Positions 33,928 to 43,328 of a stretch of 64,000 nucleotides of DNA are shown piece by piece. Positions within the stretch are counted from its first letter, which is position 1. Each line of letters begins with the position of its first letter. Location of the stretch: positions 1 to 64,000 of the forward strand of contig OMYH01000002.1 in assembly GCA_900315255.1 (NCBI GenBank), read 5' to 3'. The position numbers and the translations under genes were made by a program. The notes below the pieces were generated by a model. The model searched no databases and had not been told where the DNA came from. It saw only the letters and a program-made list of their open reading frames with translations. This DNA comes from an uncultured Eubacteriales bacterium (GTDB taxonomy: Bacteria; Bacillota; Clostridia; Oscillospirales; Acutalibacteraceae).

Positions 33928-34962
33928 TTATATATCATCTGAAATTGTTTTTCTTCTAAGCTGTCCGCATGAAGCATTGATATCCGAACCAAGCGTTCTG
34001 CGTACAGTAGCGGTAATAGAATATTTCGATAAGATCTCTATAAACTTTTTCTGACGATCTATTTTGCTTTTTATATAATTATTCCCTTCAACATTATTAA
34101 CGGGAATAAGGTTGACATGACACAACATTCCTTTTAATCGCTTTCCAAGCTCTCTTGCGCACTCGTCCGAGTCATTCACTCCGCTGATCATAGCGTACTC
34201 AAAAGAAATTCTCCTGCCTGTTGCATTGGCATAATGTCTGCAGGCTTTCAGAAGCACCTCTATAGGATAGCGTTTGTTTACGGGCATTGTTTTGCCTCGT
34301 ATTTCGTTATTCGGGGCATGAAGCGATACGGAAAGGGTAAGCTGCATATTCTCTTTTTCCAGGTCATAGATCCGATCAACCAAACCGCAGGTTGAAAGAG
34401 AGATATGTCTCATTCCGATATTCAAACCCTCATCACTCGAAACAAGTCGGAGAAATTTAATTACATTATCATAATTATCAAGAGGTTCGCCCATACCCAT
34501 AAGCACAATATTGGAGATCCTGATATTCAGATCCCTTTGCGCTGACTGTATCTGAGCGAGCATTTCGGACGGGGCGAGATTCCTTGAAAATCCGCTTTTT
34601 CCCGTTGCGCAAAACGTACAGCCCATCTTGCACCCTACTTGTGTTGAGATACAGATCGTGTAACCGTGCTTGTAATTCATCACGACAGATTCGATAAATT
34701 CCCCATCATGAAGTTTAAATAAATACTTAACTGTTTTATCATAAACCGAAACGAGTTTTTTTTCAATGGTTGCAACAGAGATGTAATAAGTGTTACTAAG
34801 ATTGTTACGTAATTCCTTAGAAATGTCCGTCATTTCATCAAATGAACCTACTCCGAGCGTTAACCACTTGTAAACCTGCCTTGCACGAAATACAGGCAGC
34901 TGCAAGTCTTTTGCAAATTCATCTTCAAGCTCTTTGAGCGAATACGATTTAATATCCTTCAC
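33928..34962 (-). CDS. rlmN: 23S rRNA/tRNA adenine-C2 methyltransferase RlmN
   Basis: A 344-residue radical SAM enzyme that methylates C2 of A2503 in 23S rRNA and A37 in some tRNAs. The cluster motif is CKMGCTFCATGKSGF (Cx3Cx2C), GMGEPLDNYDNV follows, and the C-terminal catalytic Cys lies in NASCGQLRRK. Length is typical. It is 4 bases downstream of rsmB in the same operon. Confidence 0.95.
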   Translation of the reverse strand: MKDIKSYSLKELEDEFAKDLQLPVFRARQVYKWLTLGVGSFDEMTDISKELRNNLSNTYYISVATIEKKLVSVYDKTVKYLFKLHDGEFIESVVMNYKHGYTICISTQVGCKMGCTFCATGKSGFSRNLAPSEMLAQIQSAQRDLNIRISNIVLMGMGEPLDNYDNVIKFLRLVSSDEGLNIGMRHISLSTCGLVDRIYDLEKENMQLTLSVSLHAPNNEIRGKTMPVNKRYPIEVLLKACRHYANATGRRISFEYAMISGVNDSDECARELGKRLKGMLCHVNLIPVNNVEGNNYIKSKIDRQKKFIEILSKYSITATVRRTLGSDINASCGQLRRKTISDDI

Positions 34963-34966
34963 CGTT

Positions 34967-36292
34967 TCACCTCTTTCTGACAGCGCCGATAAAGAAACCG
35001 TCGTTTCCGTTCGTGTCAGGGAAAAGCGTCAGCTGATTATCGGGTTCATCGATTTTATGAGCGATACCGCTCGGCAGCTGTATCGGATAAGGCTCAAACT
35101 CTTCATGCTCTTCAAGAAATTTTGATACTATATCTCCGTTCTCAGCCTTATGAAGAGTACACGTAGAATAAACCAGAATTCCGCCGTCCTTCAGGTATCC
35201 CGACGCATTCTCCAGTATTTTGTACTGGATCCCGGGCAAGGACTCCGTACCCTTATCCGTTTTATATGCTATTTCGGGTTTTCGTCTGATAATGCCCAAC
35301 CCTGAGCAGGGAACATCACACAAAATCCTGTCTGACATTTGAAGAGGAGTTCCACTCAATGCGTCACGTTTTGTTACATTTATATTATCAATACCGAGTC
35401 TGTCGGCACCGTTTTTTATCAGTTTTAATTTATGTTCGTATATATCATAGCAGTAAACTCTGCCCTTGGGCGTACTCTGAGCAATATTCAGCGCCTTACC
35501 GCCGGGTGCTGAGCATACATCAGAAACTATATCGCCGTTTCTCACATTGAGCACATCGCAGCATATCTGAGATGAAAGATCCTGAATATGGAACAACCCC
35601 TGCTTATAGCACTTTTTATCTGACAATGAACCCGAATACTTTATTTTCAGAACATGGTCAAACCCATCGACTGTGTCTGACTCAATCTGTTCATCGGCAA
35701 GCTGTTTCCTTAGATCATCACAGTTTGTTTTCAGAATATTTACTCTAAGGAAAATCGGCGGTCTGTCGGATAGCGCCTGCAATATTTGTTCACACATTTC
35801 ATCGGAATAATCGTCGCACCACAGCTTTACAATATCTTCAGGGCAGGAATACTTTATTGACAAATATTTTATTATATTATTCTTATCGGGCAGCGGTAAT
35901 CTGTTCTCCGCTCTTGCAATACTTCTAAGAATGCCGTTTACAAACCCGCCCGAGTGATACAAACGTTCTTTCTTACAAAGCTTAACCGACTCGTTGACAG
36001 CCGCAGAATCTGGGATCTTATCCATAAAGACAAGCTGATATACTCCCATTCTGATTATTATAAGAGTTTTTTGTTCTATCTTTTTTAGCCTGATCGAAGA
36101 AAATCTTGAGATGATATAATCAAGAGTTATTTTTTTCTCAAGAACTCCGTAAAACAAAGCCGATACAAAAGCGCTGTCCCTGTCTGAAAGATCGCTGTTT
36201 TTCAAATATGCGTCTAAGGTCAGATTAGAGTATGAGTTTTCGCTATCTACTTGGTATAACGCTTTATATGCAATATATCTTGGATTATCCAT
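34967..36292 (-). CDS. rsmB: 16S rRNA m5C967 methyltransferase RsmB
   Basis: A 441-residue RNA methyltransferase. The N-terminal NusB-like RNA-binding domain covers residues 1-140. The SAM-binding core has DVCSAPGGKALNIAQ (motif I), DVPCSGLGIIRRKPE (motif IV with the first Cys) and YSTCTLHKAEN (catalytic Cys of motif VI). Length is normal. It is placed between the YugP-like gene and rlmN. Confidence 0.93.
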   Translation of the reverse strand: MDNPRYIAYKALYQVDSENSYSNLTLDAYLKNSDLSDRDSAFVSALFYGVLEKKITLDYIISRFSSIRLKKIEQKTLIIIRMGVYQLVFMDKIPDSAAVNESVKLCKKERLYHSGGFVNGILRSIARAENRLPLPDKNNIIKYLSIKYSCPEDIVKLWCDDYSDEMCEQILQALSDRPPIFLRVNILKTNCDDLRKQLADEQIESDTVDGFDHVLKIKYSGSLSDKKCYKQGLFHIQDLSSQICCDVLNVRNGDIVSDVCSAPGGKALNIAQSTPKGRVYCYDIYEHKLKLIKNGADRLGIDNINVTKRDALSGTPLQMSDRILCDVPCSGLGIIRRKPEIAYKTDKGTESLPGIQYKILENASGYLKDGGILVYSTCTLHKAENGDIVSKFLEEHEEFEPYPIQLPSGIAHKIDEPDNQLTLFPDTNGNDGFFIGAVRKR

Positions 36293-36309
36293 TTTGTCAA
36301 CTCCGCAAA

Positions 36310-37002
36310 TTATTTTCTTCTTCCTGTGAGTATCATTACAAGACGAAGGAACTGTATTAAAGCGGTCAGCGCACTTGCAACATAGGTCATAGCAGCAGCC
36401 GTGAGCACCTTTTTTGCGCCGCTGTATTCACTCTCATCAAGCATACGGGTATCACGAATAGTCTGTAAAGCTCTTCTGCTTGCATCGAATTCAACAGGCA
36501 GTGTAACCAGATACACAAGCACCGCAAGAGAATAAGCGATAATGCCTGTCCAGATCACTGCCGTGGACGCTGCGGAGGTTATAAGACAGCCTACGATTAT
36601 TATCGGTATCGCAAGCTTAGAGGATATATTTGCAACAGGAATAAGACTTGAACGTATCTTATTGGGTACATAACCCTCTGCATGCTGGACGGCGTGACCT
36701 GCCTCATGTGCCGCAATACAGACTGCTGCAACGCTGTTCTGAGCATAGACACCGTCGGACAATCTGATTATATTCTCCCTCGGAGAAAAGTGATCGGTCA
36801 TTGTACCTCTGATATGCTCGATCTTAACATCTGTCACTCCATGCGCTGACAGGACGGCTCTTGCGGCAGCTTCACCCGTCAAGCCTCTTGTATTTGGGAT
36901 TTTTGAGTATTTATTATAAGCCGATTTGACTTTGAACTGTGCCCACAATGACAGAAGAATTGCAGGCAGCATAAATATAAGATAACTTAAATCGTAATAC
37001 AT
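36310..37002 (-). CDS. YugP-like membrane zinc metallopeptidase
   Basis: A 230-residue membrane protein of the neutral zinc metallopeptidase (YugP, PF04298) family. An N-terminal transmembrane segment is followed by the zinc motif AAHEAGHAVQHAEGY (HExxH, about residues 112-116), then three transmembrane helices with VEFDASRRAL between them. Insertion between fmt and rsmB is a variation seen in clostridial versions of this operon. The substrate is unknown. Confidence 0.88.
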   Translation of the reverse strand: MYYDLSYLIFMLPAILLSLWAQFKVKSAYNKYSKIPNTRGLTGEAAARAVLSAHGVTDVKIEHIRGTMTDHFSPRENIIRLSDGVYAQNSVAAVCIAAHEAGHAVQHAEGYVPNKIRSSLIPVANISSKLAIPIIIVGCLITSAASTAVIWTGIIAYSLAVLVYLVTLPVEFDASRRALQTIRDTRMLDESEYSGAKKVLTAAAMTYVASALTALIQFLRLVMILTGRRK

Positions 37003-37031
37003 TTCCTATACCCTCCTGATATAAGGTCAAT

Positions 37032-37952
37032 TTATTCTAAGAAAGAACCTGTTTCAATTCGCTGTCCTCTGAAGAAATCCTCAGCGGACATCTTATTTTT
37101 TCCTTCGAGCTGCACATCTATAAGCTCAACAGCGACGTCACCGCAGGCGATAACAGGCGGTTTAACAGACACTACGCAGCCTGGCTTTCCGCTGCGGTCT
37201 GAAATTTTTGTTTTGAATATTTTCAGCTTTTTTCCCTTAAACATAGTCATTGCGATCGGCCAGGGGTTCATTCCTCTTACTTTATTATGCACTGCATCTG
37301 CCGATAAATTCCAATTGATAAGACATTCTTCCTTTGAAAGCATAGACGCATAATTCGATTTTGTATCGTCCTGCTTTACAGGAGTCACCGTGCCTTTTTC
37401 AAGCCTTTCAAGCGTTTCAAGCAATACCTCCGCACCCATGACAGATAATCTGTCAAAAAGCTCTCCTGCCGTCTCGTCTGGCAATATCCGGGTACTGCGG
37501 CTTATCAGCATATCTCCGGTATCAAGACCCTTATCCATGAGCATACTTGTAACACCGGTTGTTTTTTCTCCGTCTATAACGGCTCTCTGGATAGGCGCAG
37601 CGCCTCTGTATTTAGGCAGCAATGAGCCGTGTATATTAACGCAGCCGTACTTCGGGATATTAAGGATAGTTTCGGGCAGTATCTTTCCGTAAGCGATAAC
37701 TACGATCACATCGGGGGCAAGCTCCGACATTAATTTTGCCTGCTCCTCACCTTTCAAAGAATCGGGCTGACGCACCTCGATCCCGTATTCCAAAGCGCAT
37801 ACCTTGACGTCGGGCGGAGTGAGAACCTTCTTTCGTCCGACAGGCTTATCAGGCTGAGTGTATACGGCTTTGATGATATGCTCTTTGCTCTCACACAAAG
37901 CTTTGAGCGACGGTACGGCAAAATCAGGTGTGCCCATAAATACAATGTTCAT
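37032..37952 (-). CDS. fmt: Methionyl-tRNA formyltransferase
   Basis: A 306-residue enzyme that formylates initiator Met-tRNA. The N-terminal formyltransferase fold starts MNIVFMGTPDFAVPSLKAL. The catalytic signature is NIHGSLLPKYRGAAPIQRAV (about residues 107-126), followed by DTGDML. The C-terminal tRNA-binding domain starts near residue 208. Length is typical. It lies 3 bases from def, the enzyme that removes the same formyl group. Confidence 0.95.
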   Translation of the reverse strand: MNIVFMGTPDFAVPSLKALCESKEHIIKAVYTQPDKPVGRKKVLTPPDVKVCALEYGIEVRQPDSLKGEEQAKLMSELAPDVIVVIAYGKILPETILNIPKYGCVNIHGSLLPKYRGAAPIQRAVIDGEKTTGVTSMLMDKGLDTGDMLISRSTRILPDETAGELFDRLSVMGAEVLLETLERLEKGTVTPVKQDDTKSNYASMLSKEECLINWNLSADAVHNKVRGMNPWPIAMTMFKGKKLKIFKTKISDRSGKPGCVVSVKPPVIACGDVAVELIDVQLEGKNKMSAEDFFRGQRIETGSFLE

Positions 37953-37955
37953 ATA

Positions 37956-38432
37956 TTAATCCCCTTCAATCTCATCGGGTCTCAGCATTCTTTTTACTTT
38001 AGATTTAAAAATAATTCCGTTAAGGTGATCTATCTCATGACAAAACGCTCTCGCTTTAAGACCTTCGCCTTTTACAGTGAATTCGTTTCCCTGTCTGTCC
38101 TGAGCCCTGACAGTAACATTCATTGGTCTGACTACGATACCGTACTCGTTCGGGCATGACAAACAGCCTTCTCCGCCCTCCTGAGTACCGCTTGACTCGA
38201 TTATTTCGGGGTTGATCAGTTCGATTACGCCCTCCTCGGGATCAACACAAACAATACATACACGACGAAGTATTCCTACCTGCGGCGCAGCCAGGCCGAC
38301 GCCCTCTTCTTTTTCGAGCGTTTCAGCCATATCGTCAAGCAACCGCGCGAGCTTTTCATCAAACTTTTCGACAGGTCTGCATTTTTTTGTCAGGATCTTA
38401 TCTCCTTCGTACACTATATTTCTTAACGCCAT
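37956..38432 (-). CDS. def: Peptide deformylase
   Basis: A 158-residue metallohydrolase removing N-formyl from new proteins. The three motifs are GVGLAAPQVG, EGCLSCPNEYG (Cys metal ligand) and FCHEIDHLNG (HExxH ligands). EGCLSC replaces the common EGCLSV/F. The size is that of type I enzymes. It lies between priA and fmt. Confidence 0.95.
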   Translation of the reverse strand: MALRNIVYEGDKILTKKCRPVEKFDEKLARLLDDMAETLEKEEGVGLAAPQVGILRRVCIVCVDPEEGVIELINPEIIESSGTQEGGEGCLSCPNEYGIVVRPMNVTVRAQDRQGNEFTVKGEGLKARAFCHEIDHLNGIIFKSKVKRMLRPDEIEGD

Positions 38433-38447
38433 TTGTTTTATCTCCCC

Positions 38448-40883
38448 TTACAGAATATTATCCGGATTTATATCGACATAAACTGTCACATCCGAATATT
38501 TTTTGTCCTTTGAAAATTCCGTTATCGCCAATGCAAGCATTTCACGGAACCGTTTAGAATTTTTGAATTTTAAAATAATTTTATATCTGAATTTATTATT
38601 AACACGATAAACAGCAGCAGGTGAAGGACCCATTAATCTTATCGGCAGCTCGCTGTATTTCTCTCTCATTATACCGCACAGAAAAGCTGCAAAATCTTTA
38701 GCCGCACCTTTGCACTGAGCCTCTCTCCTGCTTACAAGACCGATCATGCATATATCCGCAAACGGCGGGTAAAGCATAGCCTTGCGAAGCTTTATTTCGT
38801 CATCATAAAACCGATCGTAATCCTGAGCCGCTGCGAGCTTCATAACAGGATTCTCGGGTGTGTACGTCTGGATTACCGCACGCCCCTTTTTGTCGCCCCT
38901 GCCCGATCGTCCGACAACCTGAGTAAACAACGAAAAAGCTCTCTCATAGCTTCTGTAATCCTCATTGTATAAAGACTGATCTGCCGAAAGGACTCCCACA
39001 AGCGTAACATTCGGAAAATTAAGTCCCTTTGCAACCATCTGCGTACCGAGCAAAATATCATAATCACCGCTGCGGAATGCAGCAAGCTTTTTTTCATGTG
39101 ACTGCTTTGCAAGCGTAGAATCGGCATCCAGTCTAAGTATTCTCGCCCCCGGCAGCAATTCTGCGAGAGTCTGTTCGGCTCGCTGTGTTCCGTGACCCGA
39201 GAATTTCAGATCGGCACAGCCGCAGCCTGGACATTTGTCTGTTATTTTCATAGAAAAGCCACAGTAGTGACACATCAGTCTGTTATTGTCTGCATGGTAC
39301 GTCAATGATATACTGCAATTCGGACAATTCACAGCCGTATTGCACGTTCTGCAGGTGACAAATGTATTATACCCTCGTCTGTTAAGCAATAAGATCGACT
39401 GTTCGCCATTATTGAGATTCTCAGACAGTTCAGACAACAACGTATCACCGATACCTGTCGCAGAAGCAGATATCCCCTCGGTATTCATATCGGAAATGAT
39501 CACCTTTGGAAGAATAGCATTACCGTAACGTGACGTTAATTTCTGCATGGAATAAAGTCCCATGTTTGCACTGTAAAAGCTCTCAACAGAAGGAGTAGCG
39601 GACGAAAGCAGCAGCAGTGATCCATGCTCAACGCAGCGCAGTTTCGCTACATCTCTCGCATGATAGCGAGGCGATGATTCGGATTTGTAGGTATACTCCT
39701 GCTCTTCGTCGATAATTATCAATCCTATATCCTCAAACGGTGCAAAAACAGCACTTCTTGTTCCTACTGCGATCTTAGCAATTCCCCGCCTGACTCTCTT
39801 CCATTCGTCAAGCCGCTCGCCCATAGACAACCCACTGTGAAACACCGCTACATCTTCTCCGAATCTGCTCTTGAAAATCGATATCATCTGCGGTGTGAGG
39901 GCTATCTCGGGTACCATAACGATAACGCCTCTGCCCTGCTTGTATACAGTATCTATCAGCTTCAGAAAAATCGAAGTCTTACCCGAACCGGTCACACCGT
40001 ACAGAAGAGAAACCGCAGGTTTGTCACGATTATATATGTCAAGCAGATCGTTATAGGCTTTCGCCTGTTCATCTGTCGGAATAACATCTTCTCCGCCGCC
40101 GGTATATGAAACCTCGGGCAATCTGAATATTTCCTGTTCATAACATTCGCAGACTTTTTTGCTTATCAGATTATCTATTACCGATTGAGTAACCCCGGTA
40201 TAATACATTATTTCTTTTACAGAAACATCTCCGACACTTCCAAGCAGTGTGCAGACCTCTTTCTGCCGTGACGTGAGTTTTGTGTCTTCCTCATCAAAGG
40301 GAAGCAGTCTGAGCATTCTCACCGAGGCATCACCTACACGGCGAAATACGGTTTCTTTTTTTTCGATAACGCCCATATTGATGAGCTGAACGATCGCCTT
40401 GCTTTCACAGTCGATACCAAGTTTTTTGAATAAAGAATCCTGCTTTATACTCTTTGTTCTTGACGAAAAAAGCTCCGTTATACTTTTCTGTTCTTCGGTC
40501 AGTTCTGAGCATGCGGTATTTTTCAGAGAATACGTACACGCTATTCTGTAATTAATACCTGTAGGCAGCATGCAGCGCACGGCGTCATAATAAGTACAAA
40601 AGCATCGTTCCTTCACGGCGTACACAAGCTTTATCATTTCAGGCGTCAAAAGCACGAAATCATCGGGAACTGCCGAAACATATTTAAGGCGATTATCCTG
40701 AGTATCTCTTTTGATAAGCTCCATAACCATAGCCTGTCGCTTTTTATTGCCGCTTCCAAACGGAACGAGCACCCGCACACCGGGCTTAACTCTGTCTGTC
40801 AGATAGTCCGGAACAATATAATCGAACAATCTGTCAAAGCTGTACAGAGTTTTGTCAACTGCGGTTCTTGCTATAAGTATCAT
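38448..40883 (-). CDS. priA: Primosomal helicase PriA
   Basis: An 811-residue replication-restart DNA helicase. The N-terminal DNA-binding domain covers residues 1-100. Walker A is LLYGVTGSGKTSIF (about 294-307) and Walker B is IIIDEEQEYTYK (DEEQ instead of DEEH). Zinc-binding cysteines occur as CRTCNTAVNCPNC and CHYCGF...CPGCGC. Helicase motif VI lies in FTQVVGRSGRGDKKG. Its start shares a base with the rpoZ stop. coaBC, which lies between rpoZ and priA in Bacillus, is missing here. Confidence 0.95.
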   Translation of the reverse strand: MILIARTAVDKTLYSFDRLFDYIVPDYLTDRVKPGVRVLVPFGSGNKKRQAMVMELIKRDTQDNRLKYVSAVPDDFVLLTPEMIKLVYAVKERCFCTYYDAVRCMLPTGINYRIACTYSLKNTACSELTEEQKSITELFSSRTKSIKQDSLFKKLGIDCESKAIVQLINMGVIEKKETVFRRVGDASVRMLRLLPFDEEDTKLTSRQKEVCTLLGSVGDVSVKEIMYYTGVTQSVIDNLISKKVCECYEQEIFRLPEVSYTGGGEDVIPTDEQAKAYNDLLDIYNRDKPAVSLLYGVTGSGKTSIFLKLIDTVYKQGRGVIVMVPEIALTPQMISIFKSRFGEDVAVFHSGLSMGERLDEWKRVRRGIAKIAVGTRSAVFAPFEDIGLIIIDEEQEYTYKSESSPRYHARDVAKLRCVEHGSLLLLSSATPSVESFYSANMGLYSMQKLTSRYGNAILPKVIISDMNTEGISASATGIGDTLLSELSENLNNGEQSILLLNRRGYNTFVTCRTCNTAVNCPNCSISLTYHADNNRLMCHYCGFSMKITDKCPGCGCADLKFSGHGTQRAEQTLAELLPGARILRLDADSTLAKQSHEKKLAAFRSGDYDILLGTQMVAKGLNFPNVTLVGVLSADQSLYNEDYRSYERAFSLFTQVVGRSGRGDKKGRAVIQTYTPENPVMKLAAAQDYDRFYDDEIKLRKAMLYPPFADICMIGLVSRREAQCKGAAKDFAAFLCGIMREKYSELPIRLMGPSPAAVYRVNNKFRYKIILKFKNSKRFREMLALAITEFSKDKKYSDVTVYVDINPDNIL

Positions 40884-41164
40884 TAGTCGTTATCGCTTTC
40901 GGAATCGTTCAAAGCTTCGAACGTATCATCGGAATCCTCTTCGTTCTCTTCCTCTGCCTCTATTTCTTCATCGTCCTTTTCGAGGATCTCATACTTGTGA
41001 TCCTTAAAGTCCTCCACAGCCATCAGAACAGGCTTTTCATCGAGAAGAACACCCTTCTGCTTATAATCATCGGATATTTCTCTCGCGCGCTTGGCAACAG
41101 CAATAACAAGGGAATATCTGCTCTGCTTTCCTGCAAGCATATCATCAATAGACGGTTTATACAT
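40883..41164 (-). CDS. rpoZ: RNA polymerase omega subunit
   Basis: A 93-residue omega subunit. The N-terminus MYKPSIDDMLAGKQSRYSLV and KRAREISDDYKQKGV are the family core that folds over the beta-prime C-terminus. The C-terminal third is strongly acidic (EEIEAEEENEEDSDD). The start at MYKPS is chosen because GGAGG lies 9 bases upstream; the in-frame ATG 15 bases earlier overlaps that site. It lies between gmk and priA. Confidence 0.9.
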   Translation of the reverse strand: MYKPSIDDMLAGKQSRYSLVIAVAKRAREISDDYKQKGVLLDEKPVLMAVEDFKDHKYEILEKDDEEIEAEEENEEDSDDTFEALNDSESDND

Positions 41165-41181
41165 AATAAAGACCTCCAATA

Positions 41182-41742
41182 TTAATCTCTGTTTTTAATT
41201 ATAATATCTGCGACATCGGCAACCGCCTGATCAAGCGGTCCGTTCACAACGAAATAATCGTATTTGCTTACCTGAGATAGCTCATATCTTGCCGTTTCCA
41301 GTCTGCGAAGAATAGCTTCCTCGGTTTCACTCTGTCTTCCTCGCAGCCGCTTTTCGAGCGATTTCATGCTCGGAGGCAATATAAATATGCCCTGAGCCTC
41401 GGGGAATTTATCCATGACCTGAATACCGCCCTGCACCTCAATTTCAAGGATAACGTCAATTCCTTTCTCAAGCATATCGTACACGGGTTTCTTCGGAGTT
41501 CCGTAGCAGTTACCGCAATACTCGGCATGCTCGATGAACCCATCGTTTGCGACAGTATCGGAAAACTCCTCTTTGCTGAGGAAGAAATAGCTCTCGCCGT
41601 TTACCTCACCCTCTCTCGGAGAACGTGTAGTGGCAGAAACAGATACCTTTATATCATCATAAGCCGCCGTCAGGGCTTTTACGATAGTACCCTTTCCCAC
41701 GCCCGAAGGCCCCGATATAACATAAATCTTACCTTTGTTCAT
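41182..41742 (-). CDS. gmk: Guanylate kinase
   Basis: A 186-residue enzyme phosphorylating GMP to GDP. P-loop [12 protein letters not shown] (residues 8-19), GMP-binding [19 protein letters not shown], and EIEVQGG. Length is typical. The start overlaps the end of remA by 14 bases, as is common in this operon. Confidence 0.95.
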   Translation of the reverse strand: MNKGKIYVISGPSGVGKGTIVKALTAAYDDIKVSVSATTRSPREGEVNGESYFFLSKEEFSDTVANDGFIEHAEYCGNCYGTPKKPVYDMLEKGIDVILEIEVQGGIQVMDKFPEAQGIFILPPSMKSLEKRLRGRQSETEEAILRRLETARYELSQVSKYDYFVVNGPLDQAVADVADIIIKNRD

Positions 41743-41983
41743 TTGTATCCTCCTCGGAAATTCTTGAATTTATAGTCTCGGGCTGTAAAGCACTGAGTAT
41801 AATATGATCGCTGTCGGTAAAGATCACCGCACGGCTTTTTCTTCCGTAAGACGCATCTATAAGTCTGCTTTTATCCCTTGCGTCCTGAACCATTCTTTTT
41901 ATAGGTGCAGAATCGGGACTAACGACGGAAACTATCCTTTCACAAGCCACAAGATTACCGAAGCCTATGTTTATCAGTTTCAT
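41729..41983 (-). CDS. remA: Matrix regulator RemA (DUF370)
   Basis: An 84-residue DNA-binding protein. The conserved core [20 protein letters not shown], then [20 protein letters not shown] and [20 protein letters not shown], is that of RemA, which activates matrix and osmoprotection genes in Bacillus as a DNA-wrapping oligomer. The start at MKL follows GGTGA. The C-terminal tail [13 protein letters not shown] overlaps gmk. A matrix regulator in a genome with TasA-like and giant adhesin genes at 56-64 kb is suggestive. Confidence 0.9.
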   Translation of the reverse strand: MKLINIGFGNLVACERIVSVVSPDSAPIKRMVQDARDKSRLIDASYGRKSRAVIFTDSDHIILSALQPETINSRISEEDTNEQR

Positions 41984-42029
41984 TTGCAAATCACCTTTCC
42001 GAATACATAAAATACATAATAAGAATAAA

Positions 42030-42908
42030 TCACTCTATATTCTGTATCTGCTCTCTTATTTTCTCAAGCTCCGCCTTTATATCCACAACCTTATGTGCAA
42101 GCTCTGAATCGGTGACCTTTGAACCGATGGTGTTTGCCTCACGGTTCATCTCCTGTAAAATGAAGTCAAGCTTTCTGCCTATTGCTCCGCCCTGAGAGAT
42201 GATCTCATTCATCTGAGTGAAGTGACTTCTCAAACGAACCGTTTCTTCATCTACCGCAACCTTGTCGGCAAATATAGCAGCCTCCAAAACTATTCTCTGT
42301 TCATCAATATCTGCACCGTCGAGAAGCTCTTTTATACGCTCGGTGATCTTCGATTTATAATCGATAACGGTCTGAGGCGAACGCTCTTCGATCTGTGACA
42401 CTATTTCCATTATATTTTCTGCTTTAGAGAGAATATCGTTCTTTAGACGCTCTCCTTCGGATTCACGCATAGCAATAAAATCATTGGCGGCATTTTCGAG
42501 CACAGGAAACAACGCTTCCCAGACCTGTTCTTCGTCTTCCTCGGGCTTTGCGACCGTCAGCACATCGGGGTATCTCGTTATATCTGTAACATTTATATTG
42601 TCGGGCAAACCGTATGTACTGCTGATCTCGCGAAAAGCATTCAGATAACCTCTTGCAAGAGTATGATCGACCGTAACAACGGCATTATCTTTTTTGGGAT
42701 CTCCTATGCTTACATAAATATCGACCTTTCCTCTGCTTAGCCTTGACTGAATATATTTTTTCAGCTTATCTTCAAGGAAAGCATAACCTCTGGTTATACG
42801 AACATTCGTTTCAAGAAATCGGTGATTTACAGATTTTAACTCAACCGAGATATCTCTGTCCTCGGAAACAGAAACACATCTTCCGTAACCGGTCATACTT
42901 CTCACCAT
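42030..42908 (-). CDS. yicC: YicC-family endoribonuclease
   Basis: A 292-residue protein of the YicC/YloC family, known to cut or modulate RNA in several bacteria. The N-terminus [10 protein letters not shown] and SVNHRFLE (about residues 27-34) are signatures. The C-terminal domain ends with [20 protein letters not shown] and [20 protein letters not shown]. It is the first gene of the leftward operon running to thiN. Confidence 0.92.
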   Translation of the reverse strand: MVRSMTGYGRCVSVSEDRDISVELKSVNHRFLETNVRITRGYAFLEDKLKKYIQSRLSRGKVDIYVSIGDPKKDNAVVTVDHTLARGYLNAFREISSTYGLPDNINVTDITRYPDVLTVAKPEEDEEQVWEALFPVLENAANDFIAMRESEGERLKNDILSKAENIMEIVSQIEERSPQTVIDYKSKITERIKELLDGADIDEQRIVLEAAIFADKVAVDEETVRLRSHFTQMNEIISQGGAIGRKLDFILQEMNREANTIGSKVTDSELAHKVVDIKAELEKIREQIQNIE

Positions 42909-43001
42909 AATTATAACGTCCTTTCAATATTATTTATGCTCTGAGAAAACTAAGACGTCCACTAATCCACAGTCTTAATACATTATATCTATCATCTTAT
43001 T

Positions 43002-43030
43002 ATTGTAACAGATAATTGTAAAAAAAGCAA
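43002..43030 (-). promoter_or_regulatory. Promoter of the yicC-thiN operon
   Basis: Read leftward, TTGCTT (43025-43030), 17 bases, TACAAT (43002-43007). It lies about 95 bases before the yicC start. Confidence 0.6.
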
Positions 43031-43250
43031 CTTTTACCGAAGGAATTTAAAAATTGTTTTAAAATCTTTTTAAGTTCAATAATAATCGGCACTATACATT
43101 GACAAATATCATATTATGTTACGGAAAGCCATTTGCGAAAAATAACAGATTTTTTTATCTTTCTGAAATTATCCGGCCATTAAAACTGCTTTTTTGAAGG
43201 TTATAATAGTGAACGGATTATTAAAAATAACGAAAAATGAATTTTGTGGG

Positions 43251-43279
43251 TTGAATAATTGCAAATAATGGTGTATAAT
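43251..43279 (+). promoter_or_regulatory. Promoter of pckG
   Basis: TTGAAT (43251-43256), 17 bases, TATAAT (43274-43279), giving a leader of about 45 bases before pckG with AAAGGAG at 43313. The match to the sigma-A consensus is close. Confidence 0.8.
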
Positions 43280-43328
43280 TAGTCTGTAATAATGCTGTTT
43301 AACACAGCAGAGAAAGGAGTTAATTCAA

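Noticed and set aside
43031..43250. A possible riboswitch in the yicC/pckG divergent gap
   Set aside because: The region is AT-rich without stable stems, and both promoters leave only short leaders.
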